Positions 50,845 to 62,245 of a stretch of 64,000 bases of DNA are shown piece after piece. A model generated the notes under the pieces. The model had not been told where the DNA came from. It made no database searches and saw only the letters and a list, made by a program, of their open reading frames with translations. Location: NCBI GenBank assembly GCA_964006375.1, contig OZ023266.1:15739565-15803564 (forward strand), read 5' to 3'. Every line of letters starts with the position of its first letter. The stretch's first letter is position 1. The DNA is from Tillus elongatus. Its lineage: Eukaryota; Arthropoda; Insecta; Coleoptera; Cleridae. The position numbers were made by a program, and so were the translations under genes.

Positions 50845-52212
50845 AGACGTTCAAGACTACAAGATCCATGAGCTACACGGATTCAACAGTTGTTAACTTT
50901 AGTGTTAAAGATATTATGGGACGTTCGGACCGAATTAAGAAGGTGAACAACATTATGCACGATCTGAAAGATGTAATTGTGTTTCCAAGGGAAAAGAAAA
51001 GAAATATCAAAGTGAATTCGATGCCAATTACAGATTTGAAAGACTTTTCAGATATCATGATAGCTGACGCAGTAGAAAGTGCGTTACAAGATGCACAGAT
51101 GGGCGCGCGAGAACTCGGCATTCTGATCAAAAACAACATTTTGTATAAGACTGCAGTTCCAGGACCAAAGTCTAGACGACGAAAAAGACGCAGAAATAGA
51201 CGACAACATTATTGACAGACAAAATGCTGATTCAGTCAATACTCCACCTAATCAAGTGCCACGTCTTTCATCCCTGCCAATAGAAACTGAAGAAATCGAT
51301 GGTGATGACTTGAACGATGCAAACAGTAACTTATTTAAGGAGTTATGCGATATATCCCGTGTTGGATTTATCGATAACTTAATTATGAGAAACTATGATC
51401 AAAAATTATTGGATGAAACAATTGAAGACGGACCATATGTCCGAGTCTGGGTCGGCAATAATTCTAAGAGTATTAGAAAATCTTCGCTCTGCTGGCTTCT
51501 GGTGGAAACGAAGAACAGGGTTAGTTCAGATAGACTGAAACGATTTATTACAAAAACTAAGAGTACAGAAAGACGTAAGAAGACATAATTACCCAGGAGA
51601 TCACCAAAGCTCAAAAGAAAATGGAGGAAAAGAAAGACTTCCAGAAAGACTAATAAAAAGATGAATAGAGACGCCGTAATAAAATCGGGGAGTTCGAATG
51701 ATTCTGCCGAGAATTCTGCAGATCACGCAGTAGTTTACGATGACAAAACAGATACGGAGACGTTTTCAGAATCTGATGTTGACATGGAAATTATCACGGA
51801 AACTTGCACGGAAATTGAAGAAATTGACAAAGGGCTTGTGCAAAATGAATCCGTATGTACTACTAGTTCATTGTTATCGGTTTCAGTAGAGATGAATAAT
51901 TTCTATGCAGTTTATTATGACAAGGGCTGGTTTATTGGTAAACTTGTCCAGCCTGCTATTGATGGTGTCAGCAATCCAATAATCGAAATGACCTTTCTAA
52001 GACAAAACAAAAGAAGAAGATGTGGATTTAAATGGCCCGTTAGAAAACACACAACAAAAGTGGAAAAACAGTCTGTCTTTTTTGGTTCCATACCATTCAA
52101 GGAGAGTTACGAGGAGAGTTCGAAGAATGCGTTCACCCTTAATGAAAATGTATCAGTTGAGGTTAGTATTGCCTACTATAATAAAAACTTTTCGAAAAAG
52201 TTACAAGGTTAG
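50845..52212 (+). pseudogene. Orphan coding cluster, three collinear frames of unknown function
   Basis: Three frames follow one another with no spacer. (a) About 50845-51215, VKDIMGRSDRIKKVNNIMHD then DLKDVIVFPREKKRNIK, acidic helices and IADAVESALQDAQMGARELG, ending Arg-rich (RRRKRRRNRRQHY). (b) 51151-51588, acidic then RNYDQKLLDETIEDGPYVRV and KSIRKSSLCWLLVETKNRVS with SSDRLKRFI and a basic tail. (c) 51589-52212, same frame as (b) after one TAA, with a Ser/Asp/Glu-rich stretch, then NFYAVYYDKGWFIGKLVQP and IEMTFLRQNKRRRCGFKWP. Read through one frameshift (51130-51215) and one stop, it would be a single protein of about 450 residues. The RKSSLCWLL...SSDRL and YDKGWFIGK...FKWP blocks remind me of uncharacterised transposon-associated insect proteins. 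I do not assign a function. Confidence 0.6.
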
Positions 52213-52224
52213 CCGAGATGTTAG

Positions 52225-52530
52225 CATAATAAAGAGTGCGCCACAAAAAAAAGACTAACGGTAGGCCATGGACGAGTGAGATAGAAGATAAGATTTGTCT
52301 TCCACAAATCAATTATAATTTATTTCTTAGTAGTTCAGATAAACCTATGAAATTTAAAGTAAAGTTATGGTGGTTTTCTTCAAGCCACAACAGCTTGCCG
52401 GTAGGGTTCAGGTAGATCAAGTTGTGAAGTGTGTAGTTCTATTGCTAGAAATTTCTTATCGACATACGTTACAAAAGTCGTAGCCTACCGCCAGTCTTCT
52501 TTTGCGGCTCACACTTTATTACCTATAATG
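52225..52530. mobile_element. Small inverted-repeat element (about 305 bp)
   Basis: Left AATAAAGAGTGCGCCACAAA (52227) and right end GCGGCTCACACTTTATTACC (52503-52522) are reverse complements over about 45 bases, with AAGACTAACGGTAGGCC inside the left arm and GCCTACCGCCAGTCTT inside the right. No coding frame. MITE-like. Confidence 0.7.
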
Positions 52531-52730
52531 CATTTTTAACTCCTTTTGTTTTAATAAATATTTATTTGAAATTTCCGTCCTTCACTTATTATCATTATTA
52601 ACAGCAACAACCATCCGCTAATCATCAACTAATTTTCTAGATAAATATTAATAACAAAACAAATAATTATACATAAGGTACACCGAGAGGTACACAGTCA
52701 TTGTTATTGTTTATATATTTGATAATTCAT
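52531..52730. other. AT-rich spacer
   Basis: Nothing recognisable. Confidence 0.4.
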
Positions 52731-52890
52731 GAGGATTTATAAGGATTTATTAGGATTTTTGAGAATTTATGAGTATTTATAAGGATTTATGAGGATTTAT
52801 AAAGATCTATAAAGATTTATAAGAATTTACAAGGATTTATTGGGGATTTAAAATGATTTATGGGTGATTTATATGGATTTAAGAGAATTT
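52731..52890. repeat. Minisatellite of GGATTTATAA-like units
   Basis: About a dozen degenerate units of 10-14 bases (GAGGATTTATAAGGATTTAT and variants) in tandem. Confidence 0.9.
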
Positions 52891-52934
52891 ATTTGCCAAA
52901 AAGGATTTATGGTGTACACAATTTTGGGCAGATG

Positions 52935-53165
52935 TTTATCCCTCTGGTCCCACGAAGCTAAATTTTTCGCACTTTTCGCTCCCAGTTGCTTTTTATCTTC
53001 TTCCCCGCTCAACACCCCTATTCACGCCTGGTCCCGTAACTTTCTTGGGGGCTGTTTGCAAGAAATGTTTCTTGTGGTTCGTGCGTCCAGAAGTAGATGT
53101 AAGCACGTTTCTGAATGTTTTTTTTTTCTAAAAAGCCCCCGTGTGCTAATCTACAATTTTACCGA
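52935..53165. repeat. Foldback repeat family F, copy 3 (single arm)
   Basis: GGTCCCGTAACTTTCTTGGG (53032), TTTCTTGTGGTTCGTGCGTC and the ACCGAAAATTAA end match the arms at 4549-4700 and 14250-14395. Confidence 0.75.
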
Positions 53166-53307
53166 AAATTAAATTTTTATTTACAAAACGAATGTACCTG
53201 CCAAATTATGAACGCGGCAGGTATTTTTCCTTATTAGTAGCTTGGATGATCCGTTTTAGTCCACTCAATTGAAACAGTTTCTGCAAACAAAATAACAAAA
53301 AAACTCT
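53166..53307. repeat. Fragment of the putative intron-derived repeat
   Basis: AATGTACCTGCCAAATTATG and TTTTAGTCCACTCAATTG correspond to the repeat at 49540-49640. Confidence 0.65.
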
Positions 53308-54775
53308 GGACGCAGCAAGTGCGTTATGGTAGTGAATTTTCATAAAACTATTTTTTAATAGCAATAATGTGTTTTTTTTAAGAAAGCAGGCATCACATTT
53401 GGTTGCCAGTATAATCTATATAGTAAAAACAATGTGCCATGTTTCATCAAAATAACTTTATTGTTTGAAAATGTACAAAAATTTCCGAAAGTAAACTTTA
53501 AGTGTTCCCGAAAATACTCGTTTCTTGGTCAACCTTATAGGTTAATAGCAAATTGAGCTATTCAAATATTAAGCATTTGATCAAAATTCGCTACCATAAC
53601 GCACTTACTGCGTCCAGAATTTTTTTTCTTACAAACATGCATTATATTTCGATGGAAAATGTAAAAATGCAAGAACATAAGGCGTGTTTGATTAAAAAAA
53701 ATAATTGTATCACCAACGACTTATGGGCCACCCTGTGATTGTAGAAATAATTTTTTAAGATGTAGCTCAAGACACCCTATAATTAATATATCAATTTTTT
53801 TTCATATCTTGTATAATAGATATATTGAACTTTATTGATTTTTTTACGAAAATTCTACAAAAATTATATACCATTAACGATAAACTCTATAGCTAAGACT
53901 ACTGCCAAGCGTCAGAGAAAGGGTCTATTTGAAATGAATTTGCTGGAAATATTTTATTAAAATGAAGGACAATGACGGTTGAAACTAAGACATCAGGGTT
54001 TGTAAAACATTCTTCTTGAGACATTTTATTTCCATAGCCCGTATTAGATTCAAGTTCGTTTTTTAAATGTTGCCAATTTTGACGTTTAAATCGCAAGTTT
54101 GACGTTTTGTGAAAAACCCCAATTTATTTTTGTTTAAATGCCTATAACTTTTTTGTCTTTTGACCTACAGAGCTAAATTTTGGTAGCTGACTTGCCTATA
54201 ATGATATAAATCCGCGTATAAAATTTGGTTGCCCTTACTTTGTTAATTTTAGAGATATAAATTTTTTTCGAAAGAAAACACAAAATTTTCCGAGAAAACC
54301 TCGGCGGATTTTCCTGGATAACGAACCTATCCAAGCCACTTGCAAAAGGAAGGTACTCACCAATTTTGACGTTTAAAATCGGGATTTTGACGTTTTGAGG
54401 AGAACCCAAATTTATTTTTCTTTATATGTCTGTAACTTTTTTGTCCTTTAACCTACGGAGCTAAATTTTGGTATGTAACTTACCTATATTGATATAAACC
54501 CGCGTATGAAAATTGCCCTTACTTTGTTAATTTTGAAAATATAAAAAAAATCGATTTTTTTCGAAAGAAAACACAAAATTTTCCGGGAAAACCTCGGCGG
54601 ATTTTCCTGGCTAACAAACTTATCCAAGCCACTTGCGAAAGGAAGGTAAAACCTGACCTCGAATTTGGGTTCCGGGGGTCCTAAATAGCGCTCATTTGAA
54701 GAAATTCTTTCAAAATTCAAAAGTCGGGATCTCCTCATTAGTGATTTTTTTTTAAAGAAAATTCGCTAAAATGGT
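53308..54775 (-). mobile_element. H-family element, copy 5, nearly complete
   Basis: Reverse complement of copy 6 (56943-58341) over almost its whole length. Minus-strand order: damaged 5' hairpin (54775-54755), GAGATCCCGACTTTTG, no long TA tract, a duplicated middle block (TTTCCTGGATAACGAACC and CTGGCTAACAAACTTATCC, at 54313 and 54607), a 65-codon frame (54096-53899), then the 310-bp 3' segment with inverted ends (53308-53615). No transposase or helicase frame is present. Confidence 0.82.
53899..54096 (-). other. Short frame shared by both full H copies
   Basis: Reads NELESNTGYGNKMSQEECFT then NPDVLVSTVIVLHFNKIFPA and NSFQIDPFSDAWQ with a stop. The partner at 57522-57746 differs at about eight residues but keeps the same stop position. 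Possibly a captured exon end. Not recognised. Confidence 0.45.
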
Positions 54776-55239
54776 TTTCTAAAACAAATTTATCGTCGCC
54801 TGTGAAGCTCATTGTGTTATTTTTTAAATTTGGTACCCACGCTGCTTTTATATAGGGTTTTTAATAATTGTAGTGAGAATGCATCTAGCCTTACATGGGC
54901 TGTGTTTTATTAATTTTGTGTGTACGCAGCATAATGGTGAATTAGTAGGGACTGTACAGCTTGCTGAAAACAGGATTTACACGAATTACGTGCCACGTGG
55001 AGGACTAAAATTATTAGTAGTTTTATTAGTTGCATTTCTTCAACAAGTATTAAACTAATTGTCACGTTTACATGTTTTCTGTAAACACGTGGCTGCAATG
55101 CGATGTAACGGATAAAACGTGATGATTAAAAATCCACGTAAAAAGAAAAGATTAACAACATATAGCTTGTCTGCAGTAACGAGCATTTGTAATAAATCCT
55201 TGTTGATTATCTTGCCTATTATTTATATTTTTAGTGAAT
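54776..55239. other. Spacer, no gene supported
   Basis: Overlapping 61- and 62-codon frames on both strands at 54873-55098 have no motif. Confidence 0.4.
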
Positions 55240-55763
55240 TTTCTCAAAGAAAAATAATTATTTCAACTCTTCCTTCTATAGAATACACCATTGTGAAATT
55301 AATTTTCGGTAGTACTATCAAGTATCAAACCGACCGATAAACTGGAATAATAAACCACATTTCTCTCATTCCGATAAGAACTGTTCTGATAGTCAATTTT
55401 TTGTTTACAAACCAACAAAAGATTGACTATCAGCACATTTCTTATCAGAATGAGTGAAATACGTTTTTGCATCTTCAACTGTGAATAATTTTTAAACGAG
55501 TTGACGAAACTTCCAAAAAAAATTGTGTCCTGAATTCAGAAAAGAAAGAGCTTTAAAATGATGTAAGACTCGACCCATGTTCTCTATTTAAAATATAAGG
55601 GTTGTTATCACCACCCTTAAGGGGGTCATGTGACAAAGTTGAGTTGTACGTCAAAACATGTTCCCCTCAATATTAAAATTGACGTGTTACAGCGTTTCTT
55701 AAAAAAAAATGTTGGGAAGCAAATCGGTCTGTTTCGTTTTCAATGCGCCACCCTATATAATTG
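55240..55763 (-). mobile_element. Fragment of an MLE-6-type mariner (5' end)
   Basis: Reading the minus strand from 55763: end GGGTGGCGCATTGAAAACGA, a long terminal repeat matching the right repeat of MLE-6, the CTGATAGTCAA hairpin, then 5' UTR and the first codons of the transposase (MVYSIEGRVEIIIFL-like near 55290). It is cut there. It shows the uncut length of the MLE-6 left arm. Confidence 0.8.
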
Positions 55764-56942
55764 GTTTTGTGAAGCTCACCGAATGTTTATATATTTTGGT
55801 TTAAGGTTTAGTATCTTTTCAACATCAACAACAAAAATTATAATATATACACAAGAGAATTACACCTTTTATTAGTGAAACTATTGTAATTCAGTTATAT
55901 CAGCTTCTAGATCAGTGACGAATGAAATATCAGTAGCAGAGTTATTGTCCATATATGGATCAACCGAGAGATGATTACAATGGATGTAACCCGTATTCGA
56001 CGACTGTTGTGTATTGAGAGCCATTTCCAGAAAAGGGCTTGGACTGTGTAGATTCCAGATCCCTTTAAATATTTATAGTCCATTCGATATTTGGAGCTCT
56101 GTTGATATGGGACAACTAACCGTTGTAACAGACTTTTAACTGTTCCTCAGAGAATGGTGCTAAAAAGAATTGGGAAGTATCTCATGTTTATTTTATTCAG
56201 GACTAACGGCCTTAACGGAAATTTATTCATAATATGATACACAAAATAAAAAATGAATTTCTTTCCCAAATATTGTCGTCATAAATTAAAGCTTGGCCAT
56301 TTAATTGGAAATTGTAATTTTACCACCGCGCTTTCCCTATTTGGTATAGTGTTTACTGAAAAATAGATTTTCCTCTTTCAAGAATTACAATTAAACTTTT
56401 TTTGCGCCAATTTTGCAAGCATGATTGTATACAAATGCCTAATACAACTAATCTCAGCTTCAAAATATTTGTCATGCCAAAAACCCAAACCATAGGCTGT
56501 GATTGGTCGTCTGAAAGATTAGCTAACCGGCCGTTAAATATTCTATCGAGCTTTGTGAAACTCGGCAATACTGTTTTGTTCAAAATAATTATTAGGTTTT
56601 CAGTTAAGTGGTTTTTCAACGTCAGGTGAGGTCGGGTCAGTTTTGTCAGACCTTCATTTGTATTCGCCATTTCCTTTTGTAGAATATTGTTTTTAATTGA
56701 CGATCATGGGTTAAATGTTCTGAATACCGGACAGGCTACAAGATTTAATGCCGCCAACGGCAGTTTCTCAGCTTCATGTTTTAGCCCCATGCCTATCATG
56801 GAATCCATTAGATTGCTTATATGGAAGTAATCACTTTCCATATCTATGTTATATCTAGTTTGCTTTGTTGAACAAAAGTTTGGTTGTGTTTTATATATTA
56901 TGCAGGTTGCTGTCGCGGGCTGCACTCGAATTTCTTTTCCTT
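55764..56942 (-). other. Region with minus-strand frames of unknown origin
   Basis: Three minus-strand frames are open: 56925-56704 (MESDYFHISNLMDSMIGMGL, KLPLAALNLVACPVFRTF), 56670-56353 (RLANLSDDQSQPMVWVFGMT), and about 56070-55888 (SPFLEMALNTQQSSNTGYIH ending DLEADITELQ). None contains a motif I recognise. They lie between the two inverted H copies and could be exons, a decayed element or chance. Confidence 0.3.
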
Positions 56943-57076
56943 TTAGTGAATTTTCTTAAAAAAAATTCACTAATGAGGAGATCCCGACTTTTGAATTTTG
57001 AAAAAATTTCTTCAAATGACCGCGAACTAGGCCCCCTAGAACACATATCCGGGGTCCGTTTCAATTTTTATATGTT

Positions 57077-57237
<161 letters not shown>

Positions 57238-57521
57238 CACACCGATAACTCAAAAAATCATAGGCCGATTTTGACTAAATTTGGTGGAAAAATTCCTTTT
57301 GCAAATGGCTTGGATGAGTTCGTTAGCCAGGAAAATCTGCCCAGGTTTTCCCGGAAAATTTTGTGTTTTCTTTCGAAAAAAATTTATATCTCCGGAATTA
57401 ACAAAGTAAGGGCAACCAAATTTGGTACGCTAGTTAATATCTTTATACGTAAGCCAGCTACCAAAATTTAGCTATGTAGGTCAAAAGATAAAAAAGTTAT
57501 AGGCATTTAAAGAAAAATAAA

Positions 57522-57746
57522 TTGGGGTTTTCCTCAAAACGTCAAAGTTGCGATTTAAAACGTCAAAATCGGCAACATTTAGGCAAAGAACTTGAATCTA
57601 ATACGGGATATGGAAATCAAATGTCTCAAGAAGGATCTTTTACAAACCCTGAAGTCTTAGTTTCAACCGTCATTGTCCTTCATTTTACTAAAATGTTTCC
57701 AGAAAATTCATTTCAAATAGACCCTTTCTCTGATGCTTGGCATTAG
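57522..57746 (+). other. Short frame inside H copy 6, counterpart of 53899-54096
   Basis: Reads KELESNTGYGNQMSQEGSFT then NPEVLVSTVIVLHFTKMFPE and NSFQIDPFSDAWH. Of the changes against the other copy, most alter the residue, so there is no sign of selection on the protein. Confidence 0.45.
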
Positions 57747-58487
57747 CCTTAGCTTTAGAGTTTATCGTTTAATGGTATATAATTTTTGTCGAATTTTCGT
57801 AAAAAATCAATAAAGCTCAATATATCCGTTATTATACAAGATATGAAGAAAATTTGTATATATTAATTATAGGGTGTCTTAAGCTAGATCTTAAAAAAAT
57901 ATTTCTACAATCACAGGTGGCCCATAAGTCGTTGGTGATACAAATTTTCTTTTTTTTTTAATCAAACACGCCTTATGTTATTGCATTTTTGAATTTTTCA
58001 GCGATGCATGTTTGTGAGAAAAGAAATTCGGGACGCAGCAAGTGCGTTATGGTAGCGAATTTTCATTAAATGCTTCAAATTTGAATAGCTCAATTTGCTA
58101 TTAACCTATAAGGTTGACCAAGAAACGAGTTTTTCCGGGAACACTTTAAGTTTACTTTTGGAAATTTTTGTACATTTTCACACAATAAAGTTATTTTTAT
58201 GAAACATGGCACATTGTTTTTACTATATAGGTTATACTGGTAACCAAAATTGATGCCTGCTTTCTTAAAAAGGAAACACACATATATGCAATTAAAAACA
58301 ATTTTATGAAAATTCACTACCATAACGCACTTGCTGCGTCCAGAGTTTTTTGATAACTTATCACACTTTATCGTTTCCTTTTTACAAGTAAAATAAAACT
58401 CTTGCTTGCCTTCTTATCGCTTTTAGTTATTGTATTTATATCTAACTAATCTTTATTACCTTTACTGCCTATATAATATTTTAAAAT

Positions 58488-60660
58488 ATGAATAAAAAAG
58501 AATTTAATAAATATAGTTTTGCGCATATAAATGTAAGATCTTTACTCTGTGATTTTGCAGCTTTTAGGATTTTAATTGAAGAAAATAATTTTGATATTGT
58601 GGCTGTCTCCAAGACCTGGCTAACTTCTAATGTTACAGATGAGGCTATACAAATAAGAGGCTACAATATTATGAGAAAAGATAGGTTAAGTGTCCGCGGT
58701 GGTGGAGTCTTGTGCTACGTAAGTAACAATTAAACTTTCTTATAGGTTCAACTAGCGTGAGTTTTGATGCCTTTGAATATCTCACTCTGTCAATTAAAAT
58801 TCACGATGAAAGCTTTTTGATCTGCTGTTTATACAGCCTATATAATCCAGATCGAAATCTGCTTAGTGCGCTGGATGGCTTTGATTAGCTTCTTTCTTTA
58901 ATACTGCCTGCATATGGTCATATTGTTTTATTATCAGATTTTAATATTGATCTACTAAAAAACAACACAGCTGTTCTGAAATTTTAGGAAATTCTTTACT
59001 CGTACGATCTGTTACAACTCATATCGAAGCCGACTAGACTCACGCAAAATTCACAGTCTCTTCTTGACATAGTTATAGTTGATAAGTCGCTAGGTGTATC
59101 AGAAGCTGATACAGTCGATACCCATGATATCTCTGATCATTGTCTTGTATATTGCATATTATCTTTGGCTAAAGCAGAACCATTAAAAAGACAGTATCAT
59201 ACCTTTAGGAATTTTAATATTAATCAATTTAAAAGTGATTTGTCTGCAGTAGACTGGATGCATTATTATAGATTAAACAGCGCTGAAGATAAAACAGCAT
59301 CACTTACTAATGTTTTGAATAAACTTTTCGATACGCCCCTATCGTTACGGTACGAATAACGAAAAAGCCGGCTCCATGGCTAACGGATAATATCAAAAAT
59401 ATTATGAAACAGCGTGATAAAGCTTATAATAGGTTCAAAGCTGGTCGCGATCCCATTGATTGGCAAAATTATAAACTAATTAGAAACCGAACTACAAATG
59501 CCATAAAAAAAGAAAAACTTACATTTGCGGAGCGTATGCTGTCTGCAAGTGAAAATAATAGAACGGCCTGGTCTTTGGCTAATAGATTTGGCATTATTAC
59601 AAAAAAGACAATATGTTACCATTACATTTGAGTGACGCAAACAAAATAAATCAATACCTCACGTCCATTAACAGTAGTAAGGCTGATATTAGAGGATTAA
59701 AAACATATTACAATAGTAATATTTACAAAAATGCAAATAACTTCCATTTTAACTTGTCAATGAGACAGATATTATGAGGCATATAGCCTCAATAAAAACA
59801 AAAGCTAAAGGTTTTGATGGTGTGAGTATCGACATGATTAACCTATGTCTCCCAGAAATTTTCCCTCAGCTGCTTCATCTTGTAAACTTTTGTATTGAGA
59901 CAAAGTGCTTTCCCAAAGTTTGGAAAGTTGCAAAGGTTTTCATGTTTCCAAAAGGAAACAATCCAACTGAGTTTAATTCTTGAAGACCTATAAGCATTTT
60001 CCCAGTTCTTTCAAAGTTATTGGAGAAAGTGATGTCCGAGCAGATAACTGCTTACCTTGGGGACAACAACATATTGCCAAATGTATAGTCTGGATTTGCT
60101 AGGGGCAGGTCCACCACAACAGCATTAGCAAATATTAGTCACAGCTAATGATAAAAATCAAGTTACAGCTTTGGTATTGCTAGACTACAGTAAAGCTTTT
60201 GATACGATCAGTCATGAACTATTTTGCTCGAAGTTACAATATATTGGTTTCAATCATGACGCCGTTCAGTTTATAGAGAGTTACTTTTCAGATAAGGCAC
60301 AGAGGATTGTCTGCGGGTCCGATATATCGTATTCTTTGAGTTTATCAAAAGGAGTTCCACAGGGCTCTATCTTGGGCCCCCTCTTATTCACTATTTATAC
60401 GTTTGATTTTCAAGAACAAATTATCTCGAGCAAAGTACACTTCTATGCCGATGATACCCAGCTTTCAGCTTTACAAATCCTTTCCTGTCGAAAATGCCTT
60501 AGACGCTATAGCAAGTTTAAATGCAGACCTTGATAGATTAGTCACGACAGCAAAGAAGCATGATCTTGCGATAAATGTCAATAAGTGTTGCGTACTCTAT
60601 TTTGGCAGGAAGGTCAGTAGGAATAGGGTTTGTTCTCAAAATGTCAAGCTTCGTTGCAAA
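58488..60660 (+). pseudogene. CR1-like non-LTR retrotransposon, endonuclease and reverse transcriptase, broken
   Basis: Begins with an APE-type endonuclease: FAHINVRSLLCDFAAFRILI, IVAVSKTWLTSNVTDEAI, VLLSDFNIDLLKN (58930-58965), SQSLLDIVIVDKS and ISDHCLVYC. The linker follows (WLTDNIKNIMKQRDKAYNRF), then the reverse transcriptase: KAKGFDGVSIDMINLCLPEI, RPISIFPVLSKLLEKVMSEQ, LDYSKAFDTISHELFCSKLQ, SKGVPQGSILGPLLFTIYTF and FYADDTQLSALQ near 60442. Stops or shifts at about 58730, 58890, 59360, 59630, 59985 and 60530 inactivate it. The 3' domain is missing; at about 60662 it joins an I-like element. Together these domains give a nearly complete order for this clade. Confidence 0.88.
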
Positions 60661-60661
60661 A

Positions 60662-62245
60662 CACCTTAAATAGATTATCCACCTGGTCACTCAAGTGTAT
60701 AGTTAAATTTTCACCAACTAAAACTAAATGTGTTTTTTTACAAACAAGAAAATCCAAGAAATACTAAATTTAAAGTTCCTGAGAAATGCGTTGCAGTATA
60801 GCAAAGAGCATACATTTCTTGGGATAGTCTCCGATCACCAACTAAAATGGAAAACACATATCATAAATTGTTCAGGACACTTATGATCTCAGGTCTAAAA
60901 TTCACGTGGCTTTTGTTAAGACAGGGTGCGACCTTCCAGGAATTCACTTCATATAACCAGGCAAGAGCCGGCAGAGACGATTCAGCATCCGGCATTGCAA
61001 GGTAGAACGCTTGAAACGACAGACGATAGGTGTGCTTACAACTCCATTGTGTAAATATAATAGTTATTGTTAATATTTGTTGTATTTGAAGTTAAAACCA
61101 GTGTAAATTGATTAATATACTGCTAATCAACAAAATAAAAAACCCTAACACAAATTTAAAAAATTCTCGTGTGCGAACTATCAACTTGATGATGACTTTA
61201 GCAACCCAACAGTGGGGAGCCGATACAAAATCATTGACTCGTATCTACAAAAGCTTAATTTGCAGTAAATTAGATTACGGGTGCATAGCTTACTCTACAG
61301 CAAGCAAGAAAAACCTGAAAAACCTTACATGTTATCTAAACCACTGCCTTAGGAATAGCTTTGGGGGCTTTTAGAATTACACCAGTTGAGAGTTTACGGG
61401 TCTTGAGCGGAGAAAAATCTTTAACAAAGAGGAAAAAGCAATTGACCTTAACATATGCTGCCAAGATTATGAGCGACCCTACACACCCAAACAGTGACAT
61501 AGTTACTTCAACGAGGTTTAAAATCCTGTTTGACAAAAATGCAAATATAAAGCTCTCTTTTTACAGGAGAGTAGTAAATATTCTAAAGGAATCCAGCATT
61601 ACATGGCCCAACGAAGTACATAGCTTGCCACGAGAGTACCTTCCCTGGACACTGACTTAAGCCAACATTATTTTGGAATTAGCTCAATACGACAATAGAA
61701 ACACCCCTCAATCTATAATACATGAAACGTTTAAAAATCTAACGTCAGACTACCCTGACCATGGTTTTATTTACTGCGATGCTTCAAAATGCAATTCTGG
61801 AGTTGGATCAGCAATAGTTACACCGAGCGGATCGGAACAATGTCGCTTACCGAAAACAAGATAAGTCTACCCAGGGGAGTTATACGCTATCCTAAAAGCA
61901 ACCGAATATGTGGAAAATAACAGTGCTCGTCGGTATGTAATTTGTTCCGACTCCCTCAGCGCACTGGAAGCTATTAAACACATGTACACAAATAACTCTC
62001 TCATTGAACAAATTAAATCAATTTGATCAAGAATTCAAAAAAAGTGTCAAATGGACTTAATAACTTTTATGTATACCCCATAACATGTAGAAATAGAGGG
62101 AAATGATCAAGCGGACAAACTGGCAAAAGAGGCTACTGAATTTCCAGTTACTCAAGAAATTAATCTCTGCTTTTTACCAGATCTTAAAAGACCAATTTGT
62201 GCAACCATCAGTAACATATGGCAAAGATCATGGAGCTCTAGGAAC
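60662..62245 (+). pseudogene. I-like non-LTR retrotransposon, palm end to RNase H
   Basis: Starts in the late reverse transcriptase (RLSTWSLKCIVKFSPTKTKC, then HTFLGIVSDHQLKWKTHI). It continues after an insertion at about 60908-61160 with MMTLATQQWGADTKSLTRIY and SKLDYGCIAYSTAS, then VESLRVLSGEKSLTKRKKQL. RNase H follows from 61755: FIYCDASKCNSGVGSAIV, YPGELYAILKATEYVEN, VICSDSLSALEAIKH and EIEGNDQADKLAKEATEF. It breaks at 62245 (SSRNSELK), where a J copy is inserted, and resumes at 63334. Frameshifts and stops near 61370, 61862 and 62025. Confidence 0.85.
60908..61160. mobile_element. Unclassified insertion in the I-like element
   Basis: About 250 bp that breaks the I-like frame. It is flanked by AAATTCACGTG (60898-60908) and AAATTCTCGTG (61161-61171), a likely target duplication with one mismatch. 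It ends in AT-rich sequence with AAAATAAAAAACCC. No tRNA-type promoter boxes and no coding frame. Confidence 0.5.
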
